A stretch of DNA of 64,000 nucleotides from Paenibacillus sp. 37 (GCF_008386395.1 NZ_CP043762.1:372001-436000); one strand, 5' to 3'. Positions 38,134 to 48,349 are shown, numbered from the stretch's first letter. Made by a program: numbers and translations. The notes: generated by a model not told the origin, from the sequence alone.

Positions 38134-38315
38134 CTAGTTATACAACCAAGCTCTAACATATTCTGCATGGTCCGCTTTCATGGAAACCATAGCTCTGTAG
38201 AAAGTTTGTTGAACTAACTCCTCAGTTGTCTCCGGAGAACCACACAATCGGTATAGATAGAGAACACGGAGGAATGGTACTGCATATATAGTTCGGTACA
38301 TAGATCAATACTCAT
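38134..38315 (-). pseudogene. Frameshifted ECF-type RNA polymerase sigma factor remnant
   Basis: On the minus strand an ATG at 38315 opens a frame ending ELYMQYHSSVF. A one-base shift near 38260 then continues as YLYRLCGSPETTEELVQQTF, YRAMVSMKADHAEYVRAWLY and a TAG stop. This is the region 2 signature of ECF sigma factors: LY..Y...V..Y, a G.....AEELVQ.TF..A block and the RAWLY segment. The rest of the gene (region 4) is not recoverable downstream. Confidence 0.65.
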
Positions 38316-39005
38316 TTCAAGTTTCTTCTTCCTTCACTTTATACAACGGGGCAGATCAACTAATGATACTGTGAGATAGAAATTTATAAAAGAATTATTA
38401 GAATGCATATCATTTAGGAGAAATTTAAGATTTCTGTCCATATAAGGTTGCATCGGGTTTAATGTTGTAATTCATTCACAAATAATGAATCTTAATTTGT
38501 ACACGGAAGTCAAGTACAACTGAGCTTAACGATAGATACTAATGAAAAAAGTTACGTTCTTAAAAATGACATTATTGTAGAGCAAAGTAAAACTAGAAGT
38601 GAATTTAATCTCACTCAACTTAACAAGATATATATTGCCGATTTGCGCAGTTGAGAATCTTGGCGCTCGTCAAGCCATATATATCTTAGTCATTAGGCAA
38701 AGCCGGACGATTTTTCAAAGAATGATCAATCTACTCAAGCTTAGGCGAGCAATAAAAGATTTATCTCGGTATTGATAAAGTGATTAAGCCTCATGGGAGT
38801 TCGACTTAAGAGATCTAACTGTCATTCGAACTTCAATCAGGAATCGGGGTGATGAGTTTTTTAACTTCTAACCGATAGTTTATCTTCCGAAAATGGTAAC
38901 CATATATTTATTTATCAGATACTGTATGATATGATACTCAGGAAAATTGTACCAGTTAGAGGGTTTGGATCGTTACCTCAATATTGGTACTCGCATCAAT
39001 CTATT
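38316..39005. other. Gene-poor gap
   Basis: AT-rich with no supported gene; all frames are interrupted. It ends with the ribosome binding site GGAGG (from 39018) of the following membrane protein. Confidence 0.4.
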
Positions 39006-39029
39006 TAGATCATAGTGGAGGAATTATAA

Positions 39030-39776
39030 ATGATAGAGTGGGTAAGAATCCCAAAGTTTTTAATTATTATGTTTATTTCATTTGTAGGAATATGGATTTT
39101 TATTCCATTTATACTATTGGTCATATCAACATTCACAAATATATCAATGCTAAAAATCCCTACGGTAAATATTGAGAAAACGGCTCAGTTAGGGGATACA
39201 TTCGGTGTTGTGAATGCTCTTTTCTCTGGACTAGCTTTATCTGGCCTCATTTATACAATATGGACTGAGAGATTAAACAATAAAGCTCAGAGCTTTGAAA
39301 ATCACTTCTTTCAACTCCTTAACTTTCATCATACGATCGTTTTCGATTCTGGAGGGAATGTTAATGAATTGTTTGACCGTATTTGTCAACAAATTAAGCA
39401 AACTTGTGAAAATCTAAGAAATGCGAAAAGTCAAGTAAATAAGGAAGTTTTAGTTGAGACTTATAAAAGGAATTATAAGATGTATCATGCAGTTATGAGT
39501 CATTACTTCCGTAATTTAGAACACATGATAAAGTACATTGATGAGTCTGAAATTGATAATAAAAACAAGTATTATAAAATTCTTTTTTCACAGTTATCAG
39601 AATATGAAATTATTCTTCTTGCATACCACGGTTTGACTGATAAAGGTTCAGCTTTAGCTTTTAGGGATTATATAATTGATCATAAATTACTAAAAGAGTT
39701 GGATCATATTGAGCATGGAGAAGCTGGTGAGATTTTGAAAGTAGAATATACAAAGCTTAGCAAGAGTTCTAAGTAA
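39030..39776 (+). CDS. Putative abortive-infection membrane protein (putAbiC-like, 248 aa)
   Basis: Two membrane segments at the N-terminus (about residues 9-36 and 60-77) are followed by a cytoplasmic helical domain. The segment GDTFGVVNALFSGLALSG (about 54-71) followed by LIYTIW and then FENHFFQLLNFHHTIV (about 90-105) is the signature of the 'putative phage abortive infection protein' family. ATG 39030 has GGAGG about 8 bases upstream. The stop TAA overlaps the AAGGAGAGG ribosome binding site of the KAP ATPase gene that follows 15 bases later, so the two form a pair. A role in phage defence is inferred from the family. Confidence 0.65.
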   Translation: MIEWVRIPKFLIIMFISFVGIWIFIPFILLVISTFTNISMLKIPTVNIEKTAQLGDTFGVVNALFSGLALSGLIYTIWTERLNNKAQSFENHFFQLLNFHHTIVFDSGGNVNELFDRICQQIKQTCENLRNAKSQVNKEVLVETYKRNYKMYHAVMSHYFRNLEHMIKYIDESEIDNKNKYYKILFSQLSEYEIILLAYHGLTDKGSALAFRDYIIDHKLLKELDHIEHGEAGEILKVEYTKLSKSSK

Positions 39777-39791
39777 GGAGAGGAATTAACA

Positions 39792-41543
39792 TTGAAAGCA
39801 GATTCCACTAGTAATGTTATAGAAAATTATTTACAATCACGAGAAATTAACTATGCTTTAATGATTGATCAAGTATGGGGAGCAGGAAAAACATATTATT
39901 GGAATAATATGATCGTTCCTTATTTAAACAAAGAAGGTATGATTCCATGTTACATAACGTTAAATGGAGTGAAAACACAGGAAGAGTTCTCTTCTCGAAT
40001 GGCGCTAGGGTTCAGACAGGCTGTATTTTTGAAGTCAGAACCTAACCCGCTCGAAATAGAACAATATCTTGATACTGAGAAACTATGCCTTTGTATTGAT
40101 GATCTCGAACGAGCTGAAATGGAAATATCAAATATATTTGGGCATGTTAATTTATACGTTGAACATAAACAAATAAAAACGATTTTTCTTTGTAATGAGG
40201 AAAAAGTAAAAAAAACAGATCTTGAAAGATATTTAGATTACAAAGAAAAAATAATTGGAAAGACTATTCGTCTCGAACAAAATTTATCATATGCTATAAA
40301 ACAAATGATCGATGAATTATACAAAAATAGTAGAAATAGCGACTACCATGTATTCTTAATTAAAGTTACTGACGTGATAGAAGAACTTTTAATAATTACT
40401 GAAAAAAATAAAAGAAATAAAATGAGAAAAGCTATTAATCTGCGAATACTAAAGCGTGCCCTCATTGACTTTCACAAGGTTTATAACACATTTGATGAAA
40501 CGATCCATAATACCGTAAAGATCCAGTCTTTACTTTTTACTTTGATGCTGTCCATAGAGATGCAATATAAGGATATTAGTCATGCATTGAGCGTTGTAGA
40601 AACTTATAATGAAAGAGTATTTTATCAAGCAAATTATAATGAGAATATTGAAGGGTCATTTCACGGAATGTTTGGAAAATATCACAAGCATTCGATGTTC
40701 AGAGAACTAATTTATTATTATCCATCGATCAGTCGTTACCTAAGAACAGGAAGCCTTGACGAAAAAGAATTTAAGGAGAATTTCTCTCAAAGCAATGATG
40801 AAAAAGAAACAGATCCGGAAAAGATTTTGTGGGGCCCGTATTGGGAGTTAGAGGATGAAGTATTTCTGAATGCTATCGGTACTGTGATGAAAAAAGTTGA
40901 AGCTGGACAATATGAACTCTATGAGTTCGGGAATATATATGCACATATTGGCAATTTTAAAGATAAGAATTTACTTCCACGAATTTACTACGAAAATCCT
41001 GATCTACTAAGTAGATTCAAAGCATCGATTGACTACAAGTTTAAAACATTGAGTGAAGATTTCAATTTTAAAAACGTGCAAAGCAAGCTTAATTCTAGGG
41101 TCAATGAAATAAATAATTATGTTAATGATAAAATCAAGGGGAAGAAAATAGAACAAAATGCAATCTTAGCAAAAGACCTAATAACATATCTTGAGACAAG
41201 CCCAGAAAAATTCGTGAATAAAATAAATGATTTAAATAAAACAGCATACGATGTACCTATTTTTAAATATATTGAAGAGGACAGATTTATAGAAGGCTTA
41301 AAGAAACTAAATAATAGCGCACTGGACAAAGTACGAGCAGCTATTTACTATCGATATCAGAATTATTCCACTAACCAAATTATAATTGGAGATATTGACC
41401 CATTAAAAGAAATTGTTAAAAAACTTAAATCTTATATTTCTTCAAAGAACAATGTTGAATCAGTAGATTGTCCTATTCCATTATCAAGCCATTTACTTCA
41501 AAACTTATGTGATACTTTAGATGAGATCATTCAAAAGACATAA
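39792..41543 (+). CDS. KAP-type P-loop NTPase (583 aa)
   Basis: The P-loop DQVWGAGKTYYWNN near residues 29-42 and a Walker B LCLCIDDLERAE near 97-108 fit the KAP family, often membrane-linked ATPases found in phage-exclusion loci. The remaining 450 residues are helical and unrecognised. The start is TTG 39792 with AAGGAGAGG 8 bases upstream. It is the second gene of a two-gene unit with the putAbiC-like membrane protein, a likely anchor for this ATPase. No membrane segment is seen in the ATPase itself. Confidence 0.65.
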   Translation: MKADSTSNVIENYLQSREINYALMIDQVWGAGKTYYWNNMIVPYLNKEGMIPCYITLNGVKTQEEFSSRMALGFRQAVFLKSEPNPLEIEQYLDTEKLCLCIDDLERAEMEISNIFGHVNLYVEHKQIKTIFLCNEEKVKKTDLERYLDYKEKIIGKTIRLEQNLSYAIKQMIDELYKNSRNSDYHVFLIKVTDVIEELLIITEKNKRNKMRKAINLRILKRALIDFHKVYNTFDETIHNTVKIQSLLFTLMLSIEMQYKDISHALSVVETYNERVFYQANYNENIEGSFHGMFGKYHKHSMFRELIYYYPSISRYLRTGSLDEKEFKENFSQSNDEKETDPEKILWGPYWELEDEVFLNAIGTVMKKVEAGQYELYEFGNIYAHIGNFKDKNLLPRIYYENPDLLSRFKASIDYKFKTLSEDFNFKNVQSKLNSRVNEINNYVNDKIKGKKIEQNAILAKDLITYLETSPEKFVNKINDLNKTAYDVPIFKYIEEDRFIEGLKKLNNSALDKVRAAIYYRYQNYSTNQIIIGDIDPLKEIVKKLKSYISSKNNVESVDCPIPLSSHLLQNLCDTLDEIIQKT

Positions 41544-42287
41544 GTACAGTTCCGGATTTATTTTCTGGACTATTAATTCAACATCAAGCCTCTGCATACA
41601 TTATATTCACCCACTCTAAGTAAGTACATGTGACTTAACGTAAATAAATTCCTTAATTCACTACTGTAGCAAACACATATGCAATTGCTTTTTGATTTGC
41701 AAATGTCCCATAACAGTCTAGTGGTCTGTATCCCACACTAGGAGTTGAATAACTTAAGCACTTAACCAAATTGCTATTGTCCACAGTAAATATGATTTTG
41801 GGAATTTCCCGTCATAATTATCAATGGAAAATTCAGCTTTGCATGGACTACATCTAGATTTTTAAGTTCCTTTATATTGTGAATAATTCGTTGTGGGAAA
41901 GGAGGCAACATAACCTCAAGTCTATAACGTAACCGAGACATTATGTTATCTTTTATATAATGTATCTCTCCTCATCTGTGGTTTTTCAATGACTGCAAAT
42001 CGAGGAGGAGTTTCCTAAAAAGAGTCATACTTTTCATAAAAAGATATGCTTATTGTTCTGAATCGAAGTGGGAACCATGAAGGGGGTTACTACTTTTTCA
42101 GTAATGCACCAGATGGAAGAAATTTCTTGACTTTTTATAGTTCTCCTTTTATAATTTTATTAAACTAAATACCCCTTGCGATCAAAACTTATAAAAGCAT
42201 CCCGAGAGGGAGCTAACAAGTAGGATGCGCGTTGGAAAGTTTGGCCAGGACATTTTCAAAGAAATGCACCTTCCTTTCTGTTCTTAT
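41544..42287. other. Gene-poor gap before the decayed GTPase copy
   Basis: No gene supported; short open stretches only. No terminator of normal strength was found directly after the KAP gene. Confidence 0.4.
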
Positions 42288-42318
42288 CCGCCCCTACCTT
42301 TGTAGCGTGGCGGTTTTT
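42288..42318 (+). terminator. Terminator-like hairpin in the leader of the decayed GTPase copy
   Basis: CCGCC...CTAC pairs with GTAG...GGCGG, followed by TTTTT. Outside it, TCTGTTC (about 42276) can pair with GAACAGA (about 42328). Since no gene ends nearby, it may be an attenuator or part of a small RNA upstream of the gene copy at 42352. Confidence 0.45.
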
Positions 42319-42351
42319 GGTTTTAATCCGAACAGAGAGGAATTATAACGA

Positions 42352-42609
42352 ATGAAAATTATTGGAGATCTACAAAAAGACTCATCAGAGGTAACACTGG
42401 CGTTTTCTAATGTTAGTGGAGATACCACAGTAACTGCTGAATTTGCCGCAGACCGACTTTCAAAACTTACCATTGGCGGAAGTAACTTCACAACTGTATC
42501 TTTAAACATCGTGCATAAGAATACACCTTGGAAGAGTTGGGTTGGGAAACTTACTAAATTAATCCGCCTGGTCTTTCTCTTAATCACTATTTACCCACAC
42601 ATAATTTGA
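42352..42609 (+). pseudogene. Decayed partial copy of the adjacent GTPase gene (85 codons)
   Basis: The product matches the N-terminus of the 729-residue protein that starts at 42951. MKIIGDLQKDSSEVTL lines up with MKMIEVLQSDPSKVTL, TTVTAEFAA with TTVAAEFAA, and KLTIGGSNFTTV with KLNIGESSSTIV. The P-loop APTASGKTT is deleted, leaving SGDTT. Similarity ends around codon 55 and the frame closes soon after. A ribosome binding site (GAGAGGAATT) remains, so a short product could still be made, but it would not bind nucleotide. Confidence 0.75.
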
Positions 42610-42698
42610 CTTAATTTACACATATATTGTAGTAACCAATAAAATGATATTATCCATAAACATGAAAAATGTAACCGTAGTCAAATGAGAATAAGAGA

Positions 42699-42808
42699 TG
42701 TTTTCTCCCCTAATCTGAGAATCTTTTCTAAGCAGGGGAATGTTGGGTGAAGGTATCATGAAGTCAAGGCAATATAAGTTTCATTGCCTTGACTCCCTCA
42801 CATTCGGC
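42699..42808. repeat. Tandem inverted repeats upstream of the 729-aa GTPase
   Basis: An uninterrupted 11-bp inverted repeat GTCAAGGCAAT / ATTGCCTTGAC (42763-42793) has no T-run on either side. Flanking arms (GAATGT..GTGA and TCCCTCACATTC) extend the fold. A second repeat, TCCCCT / AGGGGA, lies just upstream (about 42705-42739). This is more like a structured RNA or a protein-binding site than a terminator. Confidence 0.4.
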
Positions 42809-42950
42809 TTGCAATTAACACTTATTTGCATTAGGTATATTGTCTGTCTCTAATCCGCTTGGCTCATTTCATTTTATGTTATAGGAACAACATTACCGTT
42901 TATCCTAGGCGATCTTTAGAATTGATTAAAAAAGAAAGGGATGTGTCCAA

Positions 42951-45140
42951 ATGAAAATGATTGAAGTTTTACAGAGCGACCCTTCTAAGGTAACGCTTCG
43001 ACCTAGCGGCGTTACCGCACTCCTGGTAGCTCCAACTGCTAGTGGGAAAACCACAGTTGCTGCTGAGTTTGCCGCATATAACGCTTCCCGACTCCTTAAA
43101 CTTAACATTGGCGAAAGTAGTTCCACAATCGTAGACAGGCACTTGGTGTATACCAGTGCTCTCTCACATCACATTATTGTCAGTGTAAAACCTAAAAGTA
43201 CTTTTGTGCCTCTACCTGAGTTTACTGGGCGTATTACCTCTCAATTAGTGGAACGTCTAGCGATTACGAACAAGAAACTTCGAATGATAAACATTTCTGA
43301 AATAGAAAATGAAGTTGAGAAAGATCTAGAAAGAGCATTCAACAAAACTATGAATACTCACGCGGAATACTCTCTTCTAGCCCAAAAAGTTATTGAGAAA
43401 GCGATAAAAGACTTAATCGTTCCAGTTGCCTCATTTATAAAGTCTTATGGTCTTGATATTTACAATTATGCTGCAAATAGCCTCGATGTAGACGAAGCAG
43501 CCAAAAACTCAAAAAAAATGAGAGACGCTATTAAAACTAGACTCCATGAATTTATCCAGAACAACTTGGACATCCAGAGTGTATTAAATTCAGTATATAC
43601 TCATTTGAATATAGCTTTGGAGGACTATTTTCATTCTTTCTTTGCTAAGCAAGATAAAGCAGGAGACGATTTTTATTTTAAGATAATTGATGTTGATGAT
43701 TTGATTCAACACAAGGAGTTTATAGTAGCGTTTTTTTCCAATAACAATGTCCATAAGGGTTCCAAGCTTTCTATAGAAGTTCTTTGTGATGAGATTGTAA
43801 TTCATATCCCGATGAAGGACACAATTGTGCAAAATATCCTGGCAAGTAAGAAACAGCATGATAATCGATCAGTGTATGAGGATTTTAGTCAGAGTATTAT
43901 TAGTTTTACACTGATTGATACTCAAGGACTTTACCATGAAGCTTCTGATGAGGATCTGGAAATAGACCGTTTACGCCATATGCTGTATAACACAAGATAT
44001 GATGCTTTGATTTGCTTAACTCCTTTATTTGGAAATTCTAACGATGCGAAATTTCAACTTTTAATGTCCCAGGAGTTGTCTAAGTTCAAGAAGAATGTTC
44101 CAGTGTTTTTCCTCGGCAATAAAGCTGATCAGTATGTAGATAGCTTACGAAAAGACCATATGACAGCAACTGAGGCCATGGAGGACCTCTTTAATGATGA
44201 CACATCAGAGTCATCCGAACTGGATGTGCTTCTAAGTGTCGTTGAACGTGCTAGGGAAACAACTGAATCTTTTACCACAGCACTTAGAGAACGTAAGCAA
44301 GGTCTAATCTCCGTGTTGCCAGTGATGTTTAAAGATCCTGTGAATCAGCAGGATAAATCCTTACTTGATCCAAAGTTTAGTGCCAACACTGTTATTAACA
44401 ACATTGTAAAAATTGTTGAAGACAATTTGTTGCAATCTGCTACATTCATAAAATTCAAGTATCATGAGACGGGCTGGTCCCAAAGACCTTTCGTAGTGGA
44501 TATTGGAAAATTAGTTCAACTTCTCCACGAAACTTGGTTAAAGAAAGAAACATATAGTCAAGTTAGGAAACCGGCAATTGAAAACATTGATCAAAATGTG
44601 GGTTTAAGACCCCATGGTAATGGATTTAATGCTCTCGTGGTTCGTTTGAAGAGAGGAGAAGGATGGGACTCCAATATTCGTGTGGACTATTTCAAACACC
44701 ATGATTCTTTCCATGTCCGCTTCCCTGCAAATTTAGCCAACTTACTGTCAGCTGAGTTTATTGCTGAATTGGCTAATACAGCGGTGGAATATTACGGTGA
44801 ATTTGATGATAAAGGGAAGAAAGAGTTTATTACCTCAGTTATTCAGTTTTTTAACTGGGGAAAATATCAGTTTGTTGCTGATGTGCTCTACCATCATACG
44901 TTCACCAAAGCTTGGAGTACGAACTATTCTAATACGGACGTTTTTAACGCCTTTTTGAAACAATCTGAGCGTATCTTTCAAGTTGATTCTGAGCAGTTCA
45001 ATATTTACGCTGATCATTACCCAATCAAAGATCATAGTTCTGCGGACACTGAAGATGTGCAGAAGCTTATTGTTGCATTACAGCGGCAACTTGAAGAGGC
45101 ATTGTCTCTAGTATTCAACATGAATGTGTATAAAAATTAA
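42951..45140 (+). CDS. Unusual large GTPase with a long insert (729 aa)
   Basis: The N-terminal P-loop APTASGKTT lies near residues 27-35, a DTQGL box (G3) near 323-327 and GNKADQ (G4, NKxD) near 389-394. These fit a large dynamin- or IRG-like GTPase. The ~290 residues between G1 and G3 are far more than usual and contain two helical blocks. The C-terminal 300 residues are unrecognised. ATG 42951 has AAAGGGATG about 8 bases upstream. It is a single gene with its own terminator. A decayed copy of its first ~55 codons lies 340 bases upstream. Confidence 0.6.
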   Translation: MKMIEVLQSDPSKVTLRPSGVTALLVAPTASGKTTVAAEFAAYNASRLLKLNIGESSSTIVDRHLVYTSALSHHIIVSVKPKSTFVPLPEFTGRITSQLVERLAITNKKLRMINISEIENEVEKDLERAFNKTMNTHAEYSLLAQKVIEKAIKDLIVPVASFIKSYGLDIYNYAANSLDVDEAAKNSKKMRDAIKTRLHEFIQNNLDIQSVLNSVYTHLNIALEDYFHSFFAKQDKAGDDFYFKIIDVDDLIQHKEFIVAFFSNNNVHKGSKLSIEVLCDEIVIHIPMKDTIVQNILASKKQHDNRSVYEDFSQSIISFTLIDTQGLYHEASDEDLEIDRLRHMLYNTRYDALICLTPLFGNSNDAKFQLLMSQELSKFKKNVPVFFLGNKADQYVDSLRKDHMTATEAMEDLFNDDTSESSELDVLLSVVERARETTESFTTALRERKQGLISVLPVMFKDPVNQQDKSLLDPKFSANTVINNIVKIVEDNLLQSATFIKFKYHETGWSQRPFVVDIGKLVQLLHETWLKKETYSQVRKPAIENIDQNVGLRPHGNGFNALVVRLKRGEGWDSNIRVDYFKHHDSFHVRFPANLANLLSAEFIAELANTAVEYYGEFDDKGKKEFITSVIQFFNWGKYQFVADVLYHHTFTKAWSTNYSNTDVFNAFLKQSERIFQVDSEQFNIYADHYPIKDHSSADTEDVQKLIVALQRQLEEALSLVFNMNVYKN

Positions 45141-45162
45141 ATTGATATATCAGGACGGGAGG

Positions 45163-45189
45163 GACGCTGTATAAACAGCGTCTTTTTTT
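45163..45189 (+). terminator. Intrinsic terminator after the 729-aa GTPase
   Basis: GACGCTGT / ACAGCGTC is a perfect 8-bp stem with a 4-base loop, followed by seven T. Confidence 0.9.
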
Positions 45190-47025
45190 GCACTGAGAGG
45201 TTCAATTTTTTTAGATTATCACAATCCAACGCTTGAGAGGGATCTCTTTTTCATAAACTTGGAAAATAGTAGCCTATTTCAGTTGATATGAGTAGTATGG
45301 TGGGAGTGATCAGACTTCTATGGAATAGCCTGATTTCTGAAAAAATATAAACCCCATTTTTACATTTGAATTGAAACGAATAATAGTGCAGGTAGAAGTG
45401 AATTCCTACAAGTTCAAGGGAAATTTTCATATATAACCTGGAGATGGAATACAGCTTTGTAACGAGTTTAACGAACTTTCATATTCCTAAAATTCAATTT
45501 GAAAAGTTTGGACCCAATAATCAGGAGCGTTACAAGATCTGATAGGATCGCCATATCAATTCCGCGAATTTGTGATTATGATATCTTGTAATCCGGATAG
45601 TATCATAAAAATATTAGATCGTTAAAGAGAAGATCGATCATGTTATTGGCAAAGTTTAATGAAAACAGCAACTCTTCAATGCCTTCTAAAGGACATACGA
45701 AATCTCGCGTAAAAGGAAAGGAACAATTTGTTGAACGGTTTCCCATGGAACAACTAGTTGCTATGATTATTAGAAGAATCAAGTATTCATTCTAAAGAAA
45801 CCTTCATTTATCGGTTAGAACGAAAGAATATTTTGTCTGGGTTTGGTGGCGGGAACTCTTCTAAGTTGGTATTTATTGTGCAAAGGATGGTAAATACTAC
45901 TACAAAGGATATGTGACAAGAAAAAGCTGCTAGAAGGCGACTCCTTACAAGAGGAGTTTAAAACTAAGGGAATATATCCTTAAGACTATTAATGTAGCGA
46001 AACAGGGCTTGATTCACGAAATTCCATCAGGTGAACTACTTTTGGATATGGTCCTCGTTAAGATTATAAATATTTATTTGCCTGAGCACTTTTTTTATAT
46101 TTACTCGGGAGATAATCTTGTTCCATTGGCGGAATAAAGTTAGAAGCAAAATGAATTTACGAGATACTTCCAATGTGCTTATCAATACATAGGCTCTTAA
46201 GGTATTGAGTGGCAAGAATCCTTCCAGGACTAGACAATGTGGCCATAGGGACTTATCTATGGAATTAAAATAATGTAGACAAGAAACGCTCTTATTGAGT
46301 GAGTGGTTACACCTACGGAGGAGAAAATTCACAGCTACAAACATTCCTAGAGAAAACATTCACTGAACCGACCAATGAAGATGTCGAATGTTTCTTCAGT
46401 CACATCACGGAACAGGTCAACGACCTTTTTCGGATCAAACTGCACACTTCTCGAAGGGAAGCAAGATAGTTGTATTAATAGGTGGTTGTCAATATCTTAC
46501 TTATTACGACCCTAAGAAATTATTATCAGGGTCCGGTATATTGAGAAATTGATGCAAGCGGTGGGTGAGGTACTTAAATAGATTTTAAGTACCTTTATAG
46601 AAGGAAGCATTTAGACATTCACAGATGAGCTTAGGTTACCAAGAATGATATTCACCAGCAGTTCTTATACCTTGTTGTGAAGAGGAACTTCAGACAGTTA
46701 ATTGAAATATTGAATCATTGGGAAAGGTGTTATATTGACACCTATGGAGATATAGCATATAGCCTTCATATTGATTACGTTGTTTTTGAAAGAATGCCAG
46801 TGTGCTCAAGAAATATAGCGTGCGATCGATTAGTTTGCAAACCTAATTGTAACATTGTAAGTGACTCTCAGGATTAAAAATTTATTAGCCCAATGAACCT
46901 TTGGAAAAAGTATTTGGACTAGACGGAGATAATCCGTTACAAATTCCCATCTCGCTGCCAGTCATATTTATCTTTGCATCAAAATAAGATTAATTAATCC
47001 GTGATTAGTTGACTAAATGCAAATT
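45190..47025. other. Long decayed gap (about 1.8 kb)
   Basis: No intact gene supported. A 48-codon plus-strand stretch from ATG 45640 (KGHTKSRVKGKEQFVERF in the middle) continues in other frames to about 45955 and looks like one frameshifted gene, unidentified. On the minus strand near 46350-46450 a stretch reads VQFDPKKVVDLFRDVTEETF before a stop, also unidentified. Both are probably relics of accessory genes. Confidence 0.4.
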
Positions 47026-47062
47026 AAAAGGGACACCTAGTGTTAATCACTAGGTGTCTTTA
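47026..47062 (-). terminator. Terminator hairpin after the 256-aa membrane protein gene
   Basis: GACACCTAGTG / CACTAGGTGTC is a perfect 11-bp stem with a 5-base loop. It has T-rich flanks on both strands (CCCTTTTAA on the minus strand, TTTAT on the plus strand), so it could work in both directions. It lies 13 bases beyond the minus-strand stop. Confidence 0.75.
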
Positions 47063-47074
47063 TCATTCTAAAAC

Positions 47075-47845
47075 TTAGAAAGTTTTTATTGTTCTTAGAA
47101 TCGTTGCCAATTGAAGATACTTATTAGGCTTAGCGAAAAAAATTGGCTCAATATTCCTTCTAAATATCCAGACGTTAATAGTGGCTACTGGGATAAGAGT
47201 CGCTATAATCCCAAGCGCTATAATTAAGTCTGAATCAGTAAACATCTTATTTAAAAAAATATTCCATAGAGGAAATAAGAACGCTGTAAAAATAGCCACA
47301 GGTAACCAGCGTAATTTTCGGAGGCTTTCGCTACGTTCCATGTAGTAGCCAATAAGATAATCAATAAAATCTGAATTCATCTTGCCTTTACTTTTCAGAT
47401 ATGTGTGAACCGCATCACACTGGATAGAAAAGAGGACGTCTTTATTGAAGTTAAGGATCCAGAAATTTACTAGGAAGGAAAGGTCACTATACTCCTTTTT
47501 GATATAAAAGTTTGAAGCAATGCTTGATCCAATAACACCACCTATTCCTAATAAAAAAAGAACAACATAAGCAATACCAAACAGATATGATGTATCTTTG
47601 CCTGTCCATACTTGATAGATCATGTTACCTAAAATAGAAAAAAGTAAAATGATGAGTGCTATGATAGCAATTGATTCAAAAACCTTGGCTTTGGTACTCA
47701 TGAGCTTCTTAAATCTAGAGTTTACTTTTAAAACAACAAACAGATCTCGTTTGATAATCTGGTCTTGCACTGATTCATTTGACAGTTTTTCGTTTCGCTC
47801 ACTTTTGATATTTACTTGTCTTATGTATCTATACATACTTGGCAT
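47075..47845 (-). CDS. Hypothetical four-helix membrane protein (256 aa)
   Basis: Not recognised. It has two pairs of membrane segments (about residues 58-78 and 88-110, then 182-200 and 207-228) separated by a soluble helical region. The ATG has GGGAGGG 6 bases upstream. It is a single gene on the minus strand with a strong terminator. Small membrane proteins of this kind are common near defence genes, but nothing links it to a partner here. Confidence 0.55.
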   Translation of the reverse strand: MPSMYRYIRQVNIKSERNEKLSNESVQDQIIKRDLFVVLKVNSRFKKLMSTKAKVFESIAIIALIILLFSILGNMIYQVWTGKDTSYLFGIAYVVLFLLGIGGVIGSSIASNFYIKKEYSDLSFLVNFWILNFNKDVLFSIQCDAVHTYLKSKGKMNSDFIDYLIGYYMERSESLRKLRWLPVAIFTAFLFPLWNIFLNKMFTDSDLIIALGIIATLIPVATINVWIFRRNIEPIFFAKPNKYLQLATILRTIKTF

Positions 47846-48022
47846 CGTAATCCCTCCCTAGAAACTATATCGGATAAATTATTAAGACTCATTAGGATCT
47901 TCTGTGAGTAGATTGCATAATGGATCGGGCTGCTAACTTTCTTTCGTTTTGACTGTTTCTTTTTTGTATAGCTTTTTTATAAATATTCAAATTCTAGGTG
48001 ACTCCGCATTGGCTGGTCAATC

Positions 48023-48325
48023 TTGTCCTTCTGTTTCCCTAATCTCCCCCAAAGATATTTCTTTAGGCTTATTAAAGCCCTTATTCATATTGTCCAACTA
48101 AGTGTACCGAAAGAACGCATATCGGTTGTAGAAGCAGTAAATACCAAAATCTGTAGTCTTGTATTAGAAGAAAGTTACAATCTATATCGATCATTTATGA
48201 ATGTGATAGATAAAGATACTGATGATGACTATATTTATCAACTTTTTGATGAAGCTCGAAAGTGTGCTACTGTAGATGAGTTTAATGCATTTATACTACG
48301 TGAAGTAAAAAGAAGGATTTGTTAA
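48023..48325 (+). pseudogene. Possible 3' fragment of a gene (up to 100 codons)
   Basis: Open for 100 codons, with a coding-like second half (ISVVEAVNTKICSLVLEESY, then DKDTDDDYIYQLFDEARK). No start codon with a ribosome binding site was seen, so it is probably the tail of a lost gene. Not recognised. Confidence 0.3.
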
Positions 48326-48349
48326 ATCAGAAAGGTGAGGTGGGCACAT

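Noticed and set aside
46036..46359. Minus-strand frame of 107 codons
   Set aside because: No ribosome binding site, odd composition and no resemblance to any family; it lies in decayed DNA.
46677..46877. Plus-strand frame of 66 codons
   Set aside because: GTG start without a ribosome binding site and no partner gene; treated as part of the decayed gap.
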